From: Clostridiaceae bacterium 14S0207
GTDB taxonomy: Bacteria; Bacillota; Clostridia; Clostridiales; Clostridiaceae
DNA length: 64,000 bases
NCBI GenBank assembly: GCA_003288255.1
Contig: CP026600.1
Span: 992,001-1,056,000, forward strand
Direction: 5' to 3'
The stretch's first letter is position 1. Each line of letters begins with the position of its first letter. The notes beneath the pieces were generated by a model, which ran no database searches, was not told the DNA's origin, and saw only the letters and a program-made list of their open reading frames with translations. This document shows, in pieces, positions 44,451-55,309 of the stretch. The position numbers and the translations under genes are program-made.

Positions 44451-44565
44451 TATAAAGAGAAAAGGTTTTTAAAAATAAAAAACTTTCTAACAATACAAAA
44501 AAGTTACAAGCCTTTAGGCTCATCATTCAATTAAAAATTGATATGAATTGTTGAAAAATAATTAA

Positions 44566-48120
<3,555 letters not shown>

Positions 48121-48167
48121 TATAAAAGTTGTAACTACTAATAATTTAAAATAATATCACTAAGTAG

Positions 48168-48201
48168 AAATTGGGATATGGATTGCCATATCCCAATTTT
48201 T
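48168..48201 (+). terminator. Intrinsic terminator of the pyruvate oxidoreductase gene
   Basis: AAATTGGGATATGG (48168-48181) pairs perfectly with CCATATCCCAATTT (48186-48199) through a 4-nt loop and runs into TTTT. Confidence 0.9.
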
Positions 48202-48368
48202 GTAAAAAGATATATGAATAAATTTTAAATAGACAAGTTAAATATCATAATAATTTGGTTTTTATAAAGAAATATCATAAAAAATAAAAAAGTTTAAAAA
48301 AAATGCTTTTAATATTATCAAAATAAGGGTATCATTATAACATAAACCAAATTAGGAGGTATATTAAA

Positions 48369-48725
48369 ATGATGGATAAAGAACATAATTGCAACTGTCA
48401 CGAAGAAATGGGATGTAACTGTGGAGAACATACACATAATGATGAATGTGGTTGTGGTTGCGGATGTGATGACATGGAAGTTTTAACAGTAGAGCTTGAA
48501 GATGAAAATGGAAATGTAGTAACTTGTGAAATAATTGATGGTTTTGATTATAAAGAAAAGGAATATGCTGTAGTTGTAAATCCAGAGGATGATTCTTACT
48601 ATATATTCAGAGTAGAAGGTGTAGAAGGCGACGAGGAAAGTGGAGAATTAGTAGTTCCAGAAGAAAAAGAGTTTGATGAAGTTAGAGATTACTACGAAAA
48701 TTTACTTGCTGCAGAAGAAGAATAG
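48369..48725 (+). CDS. DUF1292-family protein with a Cys/His-rich N-terminus
   Basis: A 118-residue acidic protein. Residues 6-34 are packed with Cys and His (HNCNCHEEMGCNCGEHTH and CGCGCGCDD): nine Cys and four His, a likely metal-binding tag. Residues ~36-118 form the DUF1292 fold (VELEDENGNVVTCEIIDGF, YAVVVNPEDDSYYIFRV), found as small conserved proteins in Firmicutes with no firm function. ATG 48369 follows AGGAGGT. It has its own terminator and no clear operon partner. The N-terminal extension is what separates it from the plain DUF1292 form. Confidence 0.82.
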   Translation: MMDKEHNCNCHEEMGCNCGEHTHNDECGCGCGCDDMEVLTVELEDENGNVVTCEIIDGFDYKEKEYAVVVNPEDDSYYIFRVEGVEGDEESGELVVPEEKEFDEVRDYYENLLAAEEE

Positions 48726-48733
48726 AAAAAATG

Positions 48734-48765
48734 AACCGTTGCTTCCGCAGCGGTTTTTCTTTTTT
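48734..48765 (+). terminator. Intrinsic terminator after the DUF1292 gene
   Basis: AACCGTTGC pairs with GCAGCGGTT (one G-U pair) through a TTCC tetraloop, followed by TTTCTTTTTT. Confidence 0.9.
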
Positions 48766-48791
48766 AAATTTTATTATTTGGAGGAAAAATT

Positions 48792-49433
48792 TTGGTTAAA
48801 CTAGCTATTTTTGATGTGGATTTTACTTTAACTAAAAAGGAAACATTACTTCAGTTTTATAAATTTATGATGAAGAAAAATCCTAAATTTTTAATATATA
48901 TACCTAGGGCTATTTATTCTGGTGTATTTTATGCCTTTGGATTACATGATGAAAAAAGAACAAAAGAAATTTTTATAAGATTTATAAGGGGCATAAAAGA
49001 AAATAACATGGAGGAACTTGTAAAAGAATTTTATGAAACTAATTTATCTAAGATTCTTTACAAAGATGCAATTGATACCATTAGAAAGTTGAAAAATGAA
49101 GGATGTAAAATAGTTTTAATATCAGCTTCTCCAGAATTCTATTTAAAGAGTTTTTATAATATAAAAGAAGTGGATAAAGTAATAGGAAGTAAAATTTCGT
49201 GTAGAGATGGTTCCTATGAAAATAAGATGGATGGTGAAAATTGCAAGGGTCAGGAAAAGGTGAAAAGATTAGAAGAATATCTAAAAGAAGAAAAAATTGA
49301 AGTAGATTTTAAAAATTCTTATATGTATTCAGATTCACTATCAGATTTGCCTTTATTTAATTTAGTAGGAAATCCTTATTTAATAAATTATAAAAAAGGA
49401 CATGATTCAATAGAGATATTGAATTGGAAATAA
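48792..49433 (+). CDS. HAD-family phosphatase (subfamily IB, SerB-like)
   Basis: A 213-residue haloacid-dehalogenase-type phosphatase. The nucleophile Asp is in AIFDVDFTLT (motif I), LISASPEFY supplies motif II Ser, and YSDSLSDLPLFNLVGNPYLIN supplies the acidic motif of subfamily IB, which includes phosphoserine phosphatase-like enzymes acting on small phosphate esters or phospholipid head groups. The substrate cannot be read. The start is TTG 48792 behind GGAGG. The next gene begins 17 bp later, likely in the same operon. Confidence 0.85.
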   Translation: MVKLAIFDVDFTLTKKETLLQFYKFMMKKNPKFLIYIPRAIYSGVFYAFGLHDEKRTKEIFIRFIRGIKENNMEELVKEFYETNLSKILYKDAIDTIRKLKNEGCKIVLISASPEFYLKSFYNIKEVDKVIGSKISCRDGSYENKMDGENCKGQEKVKRLEEYLKEEKIEVDFKNSYMYSDSLSDLPLFNLVGNPYLINYKKGHDSIEILNWK

Positions 49434-49450
49434 TACTAAGGAGGTACTAC

Positions 49451-50281
49451 ATGAAAATTTTTGAGAATAAGTATTACATTTTAGAAGGAAACTTAGAAAC
49501 TTCTGAAGAAAAAATAAATACTATATTACAAGAAGGAAAAATAATTTATGAGGTTATAAGAATTATTAATGGATATCCATTATTTTTTAAAGAACATATG
49601 GAACGGTTAATAAATTCATGTAAGCTTATGGACATAAGTTGTCTTATTGAAGAAAAAGAAATGTTCGAAAATGTTAGAAGATTATGTACTTATAACCATG
49701 TGGAACTAGCTAACGTTAAACTCATTATAAACTCTATTACAAAAAAATATGCAATATATTTTATCCATCACAGTTATCCCAACAAAGAACAATATGAAAA
49801 GGGTGTTAAAACTATTCTATATCATGGGGAAAGAAATAATCCAAATGCTAAAGTAGTGGATAATAATTTTAGAGGAAAAGTTAATGAAAAGATCAAAGAA
49901 ACAGGAGCCTTTGAAGCTATTTTAATCAATAATGAAGGGTATATTACAGAGGGGAGTAAATCCAATATATTTATGGTACAAAATAGTAAGGTTTTAACAG
50001 CACCAGTAGAAGGAGTACTACCAGGAATTACTCGTGCTAAAATTTTAGAAGTAATTCAAAATTTGAATTTAGAATTTGAAGAAATAAATTATCATGAAAA
50101 ATTTATAAAAGATTTAGATGGACTATTTATATCAGGTACATCCCCTAAAGTTTTACCTATAAAGTTTGTAGAAAATTATGAATTTGATATTAAAAATAAA
50201 GTTATAGAACAAATAAAGAAAGCCTTTGAAGAGGTTATAAATAATGATATAAATAGTATAAAAAACTACTATATCAAATAA
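49451..50281 (+). CDS. Class IV PLP aminotransferase/lyase (BCAT/PabC superfamily)
   Basis: A 276-residue fold-type IV PLP enzyme related to branched-chain aminotransferase, D-amino acid transaminase and aminodeoxychorismate lyase. ITEGSKSNIFMVQN and TAPVEGVLPGITRAKILE are typical. The PLP Lys region is unusual (NAKVVDNNFRGKVNEKIKE), so exact activity is uncertain. ATG 49451 is chosen for the AAGGAGGT eight bases upstream; the frame is open to 49424. A clear pabC already lies in the folate operon at 18637, so this is a second superfamily member with an unknown substrate. Confidence 0.8.
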   Translation: MKIFENKYYILEGNLETSEEKINTILQEGKIIYEVIRIINGYPLFFKEHMERLINSCKLMDISCLIEEKEMFENVRRLCTYNHVELANVKLIINSITKKYAIYFIHHSYPNKEQYEKGVKTILYHGERNNPNAKVVDNNFRGKVNEKIKETGAFEAILINNEGYITEGSKSNIFMVQNSKVLTAPVEGVLPGITRAKILEVIQNLNLEFEEINYHEKFIKDLDGLFISGTSPKVLPIKFVENYEFDIKNKVIEQIKKAFEEVINNDINSIKNYYIK

Positions 50282-50290
50282 AGTAAATAA

Positions 50291-50317
50291 TAAAGTAATT
50301 TATTATTTATACGATAA
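50291..50317 (+). promoter_or_regulatory. Sigma-28 (SigD) promoter of the fapA-che-fliMY operon
   Basis: TAAA (50291-50294), a 15-bp spacer and TACGATAA (50310-50317). This matches the flagellar sigma factor consensus (TAAA-N15-GCCGATAA) and is the same as the element before flgM in both boxes and spacing. Confidence 0.78.
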
Positions 50318-50325
50318 TAAGAATA

Positions 50326-50361
50326 AAACATAGGATTGTGTAAGAGCACCTTCCTATGTTT
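50326..50361 (+). promoter_or_regulatory. Stem-loop at the 5' end of the motility mRNA
   Basis: AAACATAGGA (50326-50335) pairs perfectly with TCCTATGTTT (50352-50361); an inner GTG/CAC pairing extends it. The expected SigD start point is about 50324, so the hairpin would begin within a few nucleotides of the 5' end. No U-tract follows, so it is not a terminator. Confidence 0.55.
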
Positions 50362-50389
50362 AGAATAATAAAAATGGGGAGTGAAGGAA

Positions 50390-52306
50390 ATGGAGAAATT
50401 TATTTATAGTAATGTAAGTATAGATAAATGTTTAGAACAAGCATCCAAAGAATTAAATATTCCTGTTGAAGAGATTGAGTACAAAGTAGTGGAGGAAGAA
50501 ACTATGACACAAGATAAAGTTACTATATCCATTTCCTCAAAAGATATAGAAGATAATCAAAAAGTTGATGGTAAAGCATGTGTAATAGATGGTAAAATAA
50601 TTGTGAAAAACGGTAAAAACGGTGGTAAACCTGCAATGATTTCTATTGGTAGGAATATTCAAGTAATGATAGATGATAAGCCAATTTCCACTATATCGGA
50701 AGTTTATGAAAATAGTAAAATAGATGTTACATTTAAAGAACAAAAAGCAGTTAGAAATTTAAATATTTCTGTATCAAGAGATTGTATGAGTGCGCATATA
50801 GATATTTCTTATGAGCCAGAAATATTTTACAGATTAAAAGATACTGAAGAAAAAAGCTGTATAACTCTTGAAGAAATAGAACAGGACAGGATATATCCTC
50901 CTAATTTCTCAGTGAGTGAAATAGAAAAAGAATTAATAGCTGCGGGAATAATGTTTGGAATTGATAGAGAAAAAATAAAGCAATGTTCAGAAGCTGATGA
51001 AGTTAGAGATTTAGTAATTGCAGAGGGAAAACCTGTTGTAGATAGTGAAGATGATACCTTAGAAGTTAAATTTGAAAAGGATTTAAAAAAACATACTGTA
51101 GATTTAAAAGGTAACATAGACTATAAGGCTATTGGTAGTATTAAATCTGTAAAAAAAGGACAGACTTTAGCAATAGTTCATAAAGGTAAATTAGGAACTA
51201 ATGGAGTTAGTGTAAAAGGAAAAATAATCCAAGCAAAAAAAGGGAAGATGTTACGTATTAAATGTGGTGGTGGATGTGAATTACATGGTAATACAGTAAA
51301 ATCTACTATTGAAGGAAAGCCTATGTATAAGGGTGGATTGTTTACAGTAACATCAATACATGAAGTTAAATCTAATGTAGATTTAACTACAGGAAATATA
51401 AAATTTGATGGCGATGTAATAGTTTATGGAAATGTTTTAGAAGGTATGAAAGTAGAAGGTTTAAATGGTGTTGAGGTTTATAAGTCTGTAGCTAGTGCAG
51501 AAATTAAATCTAACCATCATATAAAAATAGGTGGAAATGTTTTATTATCAGATGTTATTGCTGGTGGAAAAAACAATGTGAATATTAAATTAGAAAAAGA
51601 TATGGGTAAATTGCTAAGTGATCTAGAGGAATTGAGAAAATCTACAGAGAAAGTTTTAAAAAATAAACTTTTAGGTAGAAAAGCAAGAGATGGCGAAATT
51701 ATAAAGATTTTGATAGAAAACAAATTTCATGATATTCCAAGAATAATAAAGGAAATGGATAAAATATATGTAGAACATCCAAATCTAGATAGAAATTTCA
51801 CTTTAGTTTTAAAATCTAATCTATTGGGTTTTGGACCTTTAAATATAGAAAATTATTCAAAACTTTTAGATATTGAAAATTTAATAGCTAAACAGAAGCA
51901 ATTCATAGCATTGGATTCTATAAAACCAGCAGATATTGAGATAGCATATTGTCAAGACAGTGTATTAAGAGCTACAGGAAATATATATATTACAGGGAAA
52001 GGGGAATATATATCAAATATGTTCTCAAACGATAGTATTTTCTTTAAAGGATTTAATTCAGTAGCAAGAGGCGGAATTATAAAGGCTAAGAATGAAATAC
52101 AATGCAATCAAGTAGGAAGTGATGCGGGAGTTCCAACTAAATTAATTGTAGATGCAGGTGGAGAAATTTGGGCTAAATTTGCATATAATAATACTAAATT
52201 TGTAGTTGGAGCTTTAGAGTATATTTTAGAACAACCTAGCAAAGATATACATGTTTATTTAGATAGACATGGAGAATTACAAGTTGATAAATTTAATATG
52301 ATTTAA
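50390..52306 (+). CDS. fapA: FapA-family (DUF342) protein, motility-associated
   Basis: A 638-residue soluble protein of the FapA/DUF342 family, which is linked to flagellar assembly and polar placement in Vibrio and Pseudomonas relatives. The N-terminal ~50 residues (FIYSNVSIDKCLEQASKELN) look like a Jag-N domain. The middle holds repeated beta-strand segments of the DUF342 right-handed helix (GKLGTNGVSVKGKIIQAKKG, VDLTTGNIKFDGDVIVYGNV), followed by a coiled coil around 405-470. It is the first gene behind a SigD promoter, ahead of chemotaxis genes, which supports a motility role. ATG 50390 is preferred over GTG 50381 for spacing from GGGGAGTG. Confidence 0.85.
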   Translation: MEKFIYSNVSIDKCLEQASKELNIPVEEIEYKVVEEETMTQDKVTISISSKDIEDNQKVDGKACVIDGKIIVKNGKNGGKPAMISIGRNIQVMIDDKPISTISEVYENSKIDVTFKEQKAVRNLNISVSRDCMSAHIDISYEPEIFYRLKDTEEKSCITLEEIEQDRIYPPNFSVSEIEKELIAAGIMFGIDREKIKQCSEADEVRDLVIAEGKPVVDSEDDTLEVKFEKDLKKHTVDLKGNIDYKAIGSIKSVKKGQTLAIVHKGKLGTNGVSVKGKIIQAKKGKMLRIKCGGGCELHGNTVKSTIEGKPMYKGGLFTVTSIHEVKSNVDLTTGNIKFDGDVIVYGNVLEGMKVEGLNGVEVYKSVASAEIKSNHHIKIGGNVLLSDVIAGGKNNVNIKLEKDMGKLLSDLEELRKSTEKVLKNKLLGRKARDGEIIKILIENKFHDIPRIIKEMDKIYVEHPNLDRNFTLVLKSNLLGFGPLNIENYSKLLDIENLIAKQKQFIALDSIKPADIEIAYCQDSVLRATGNIYITGKGEYISNMFSNDSIFFKGFNSVARGGIIKAKNEIQCNQVGSDAGVPTKLIVDAGGEIWAKFAYNNTKFVVGALEYILEQPSKDIHVYLDRHGELQVDKFNMI

Positions 52307-52324
52307 TATGGGGAGGAGATAAAG

Positions 52325-52777
52325 TTGAATAATAACGAAGTTAAGGTTTTAGTTTTTAAGGTAAACGAAGAATATTTTGCAGCAGATATAATGGAAGTAG
52401 AAAGAATTTTAGGATATGAAGAGACAACTAAAATTCCTGAAGCACCTTATTTTATAGATGGAGTTAGAAACTATGAGGGAAATATTCTTCCAGTAATGAT
52501 ACTTGCAAAAAAATTTAATGTTGAATTTAATGGTATTCAAAATGAAGCAAAGGTTATTGTTACTAAAAATGGAGAACAAAAAATTGGTATCTTAGTAGAT
52601 TCAGTATCCGAAGTTATAAATGTTCAGGAGAATGTTATAGAAAAAACTCCTGATATTGCATCTGGAATTTCTAAAAAATATGTAAAGGGGCTTATTAAAT
52701 TAGATGATAGAATAATAATTTTCTTAAATTTAAATTCTATATTATCTGATGAAGAAAAAGCCTCATTAGAATTTTAA
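52325..52777 (+). CDS. cheW: Chemotaxis coupling protein CheW (copy 1)
   Basis: A 150-residue CheW that links chemoreceptors to CheA. KVLVFKVNEEYFAADIMEVERIL, the IPEAPYFIDGVRNYEGNILPVM loop and VDSVSEVINVQ are family signatures. The start is TTG 52325 behind GGGGAGGAG. This is the first of two CheW proteins in the operon, the second being at 58366. Confidence 0.94.
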   Translation: MNNNEVKVLVFKVNEEYFAADIMEVERILGYEETTKIPEAPYFIDGVRNYEGNILPVMILAKKFNVEFNGIQNEAKVIVTKNGEQKIGILVDSVSEVINVQENVIEKTPDIASGISKKYVKGLIKLDDRIIIFLNLNSILSDEEKASLEF

Positions 52778-52786
52778 GGTGAAATT

Positions 52787-53272
52787 ATGGAAGGCGATAT
52801 AAGAATAGGCATAGGGGATTTAAACGTAGGAAAGAACCCGGATACGTTAATAACAGTAGGATTGGGTTCCTGTATAGGTATAGCTATATATGACAAAATA
52901 AATAAAATAGGTGGACTTGCACATATAATGTTACCAGACAGTACACAATTTTCTAAGATAAATAATGAAATGAAGTTTGCAAATTTAGCTATACCAATGT
53001 TAGTTGATAAATTAGTGAAATTTGGAGCTAATAAACGAGGAATGAAAGCAAAAATTGCAGGTGGAGCTTCTATGTTTAACTTTCCTGATCAAAAAATGAC
53101 AATGGATATTGGAAGTAGAAATGCAGATGCTGTAAAGAGATCCCTAAAAGAGTTATCAATTCCTATTATTTCAGAAGATGTAGGAGGGAATAAAGGAAGA
53201 ACTTTAATTTTTGACACTTCTAATGGAATCGTAAAAGTTAAAACTGCTGGCTTAGGAATAAAAGAAATTTAA
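52787..53272 (+). CDS. cheD: Chemoreceptor glutamine deamidase CheD
   Basis: Deamidates glutamines on chemoreceptors and binds CheC to increase its phosphatase activity. The 161-residue protein has the catalytic Cys29 in VGLGSCIGIAIYD and His46 in GGLAHIMLPDS, with AKIAGGASMF further on. ATG 52787 follows AAGGTGA. Its presence together with CheC in the same operon gives the B. subtilis-type adaptation system. Confidence 0.95.
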   Translation: MEGDIRIGIGDLNVGKNPDTLITVGLGSCIGIAIYDKINKIGGLAHIMLPDSTQFSKINNEMKFANLAIPMLVDKLVKFGANKRGMKAKIAGGASMFNFPDQKMTMDIGSRNADAVKRSLKELSIPIISEDVGGNKGRTLIFDTSNGIVKVKTAGLGIKEI

Positions 53273-53288
53273 TTGTGGAGTGATTTAG

Positions 53289-54524
53289 TTGAATAAAATT
53301 AAAGTAGTAGTTGTTGATGATTCAGCTTTAATGAGAAAAATAATTTCAGATATGATAAATCAGCAAAGTGATATGGAAGTAATTAATATGGCTAGAAATG
53401 GAGATGATCTATTTGAAAAATTAGATAAAACTCCAGACGTAATTACTTTAGACGTAGAAATGCCGAAAGTGGATGGCATAGAAACTCTTAAAATATTAAA
53501 AAAATGCAATATAAATATTCCAGTTATTATGTTAAGTTCTTTAACAAAAAAAGGTGCTGAAACTACATTAGAATGTTTAGAATTAGGAGCTTTTGATTTT
53601 GTAGCAAAGCCTTCAGGATCTATTTCATTAGATATAGAAAAGGTAAAAGAAAACTTAGTAGAAAAAATTAGAGCAGCCTATGGGAGAAGAAATTTCTTTG
53701 CTAATAGGACTATTAGAAACACAAAGAGTCCTTTCGAAAAGACATATAATAAATCATCAGAAACTATTAATTCAAGAGAAAAAATCTCCAGAAATAATGA
53801 AACTTTAAAAGAAAGAAAGACTTTGTTGAAACATAATACTATGTCAACAACTATGCATAAAGAGTATAAGATAGAAAATGTTGAACATAAAGAGAGCTTA
53901 ATTAATAATCATATAGAAAGTTCTAGGTTAAATAGAAGAGTAATAGATAATAAAAAGATAGATGCGGTTGTAATAGGTGCATCTACCGGTGGACCTAAAG
54001 CACTTTATGAAGTAATAACAAAATTACCAGAGTTAAATGTGCCAGTATTTGTTGTACAACATATGCCAGTAGGTTTTACAAAGGTTTTTGCAGATAGATT
54101 GGATAAAAATAGTGTATTAAAAGTTGTAGAGGCTGAAGATAAAATGGAAGTTTCAAGAAACACAGTATATGTGGCTAAAGGTGGATATCATATGGAAATA
54201 TGGAATGATAAAAAAATTCATCTTAATACTGAACCGGCAATTTGGGGTGTAAGACCAGCTGTAGATAAGCTATTTATATCAGCATCAAAAGTATATAGAC
54301 AAAATATTTTAAGTATAGTTTTGACAGGTATGGGCAAAGATGGTGCAGAAGGAACAATAGCTATAAAAGATGGTGGTGGAGTAACATTTTCAGAAGATGA
54401 GAGAACATGTACTATTTATGGAATGCCTAAAGCAGCGTTTAATACTGGAAAAGTAGATGAAGTTATACCTTTAAATGAAGTGGTAAGTAGAATTACTCAA
54501 GTAGTTTTAAGGAGAGGGGCATAA
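53289..54524 (+). CDS. cheB: Chemotaxis methylesterase/response regulator CheB
   Basis: Removes methyl groups from chemoreceptors when phosphorylated by CheA. The receiver domain (1-~125) has Asp55 as phosphorylation site in ITLDVEMPKVDG. The methylesterase domain (from ~225) has catalytic Ser232 in GASTGGPKAL, His in VVQHMPVGF and Asp in TGMGKDGAEG. The linker between them is about 90 residues, basic and Asn/Ser-rich, longer than usual, giving 411 residues against about 350 normally. The start is TTG 53289 behind GTGGAGTGA. Confidence 0.96.
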   Translation: MNKIKVVVVDDSALMRKIISDMINQQSDMEVINMARNGDDLFEKLDKTPDVITLDVEMPKVDGIETLKILKKCNINIPVIMLSSLTKKGAETTLECLELGAFDFVAKPSGSISLDIEKVKENLVEKIRAAYGRRNFFANRTIRNTKSPFEKTYNKSSETINSREKISRNNETLKERKTLLKHNTMSTTMHKEYKIENVEHKESLINNHIESSRLNRRVIDNKKIDAVVIGASTGGPKALYEVITKLPELNVPVFVVQHMPVGFTKVFADRLDKNSVLKVVEAEDKMEVSRNTVYVAKGGYHMEIWNDKKIHLNTEPAIWGVRPAVDKLFISASKVYRQNILSIVLTGMGKDGAEGTIAIKDGGGVTFSEDERTCTIYGMPKAAFNTGKVDEVIPLNEVVSRITQVVLRRGA

Positions 54525-54529
54525 TTTAG

Positions 54530-55297
54530 ATGGATTTTTTATATTTAGAAAAATGGGTTAAAAAGGAATATGGTATAGATCTTACAGCATATAAGTCTAA
54601 TCAATTGCATAGAAGAATAGAAAGCTTTGCAACAAGAGTAGGGGCTAAAAATGCAGAACAATTTGCAGATATATTACAAAGAGATAAATCCCAAAAACAA
54701 AAATTTTTAGATTTTTTAACTATAAACGTTACAGAATTTTTTAGAAATCCCGATATATTTAAAGATTTCGAAAAAAATATGAAAGAATATATAGCTAAAA
54801 ATAATAGAGGTATAAAAATCTGGAGTGCAGCCTGTTCCATTGGTTCAGAACCATATTCAGTAGCTATGCTACTAAAGGAAATAAATAGTAGACAAAGTCC
54901 TAAAATATTAGCAACAGATATAGATGCTACTATTTTAAAACGTGCACAAGAAGGGTGCTATACAAAATTAGAAGTTAAAAATATAAAGCCAGAACTTTTA
55001 AATAAATATTTTACAAAGTCAGACGATAATTATATAATTAATTCAGATTTAAAACGAATGATTACATTTAAAAGGCAAGATCTTATATTAGATAATTATG
55101 AAAAGGACTTTGATATTATTATTTGCAGAAATGTAGTTATATATTTTAATCAAGATGTAAAAGATAAAATCTATAGAAAGTTTAGTGCTTCCCTTAAAAA
55201 AGGAGGGTTACTTTTTGTAGGAGCTACAGAAAGTATATATAATTATAAAGATTATGGATTTGAAAAAGCTTCTACATTTATCTATAGGAAATTATAG
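54530..55297 (+). CDS. cheR: Chemoreceptor methyltransferase CheR
   Basis: S-adenosylmethionine-dependent enzyme that methylates receptor glutamates. The 255-residue protein has the N-terminal helical domain (RIESFATRVGAKNAEQF) and the catalytic domain with FLTINVTEFFRNPDIF, IWSAACSIGSEPYS (SAM-binding) and IICRNVVIYFNQD. It begins 5 bp after cheB, so adaptation enzymes are made together. ATG 54530. Confidence 0.96.
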   Translation: MDFLYLEKWVKKEYGIDLTAYKSNQLHRRIESFATRVGAKNAEQFADILQRDKSQKQKFLDFLTINVTEFFRNPDIFKDFEKNMKEYIAKNNRGIKIWSAACSIGSEPYSVAMLLKEINSRQSPKILATDIDATILKRAQEGCYTKLEVKNIKPELLNKYFTKSDDNYIINSDLKRMITFKRQDLILDNYEKDFDIIICRNVVIYFNQDVKDKIYRKFSASLKKGGLLFVGATESIYNYKDYGFEKASTFIYRKL

Positions 55298-55309
55298 GGG
55301 GGATGCGAG

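Noticed and set aside
50326-50361. The hairpin as terminator of the aminotransferase gene
   Set aside because: It has no U-tract on the plus strand and lies downstream of the SigD promoter, within the next transcript.
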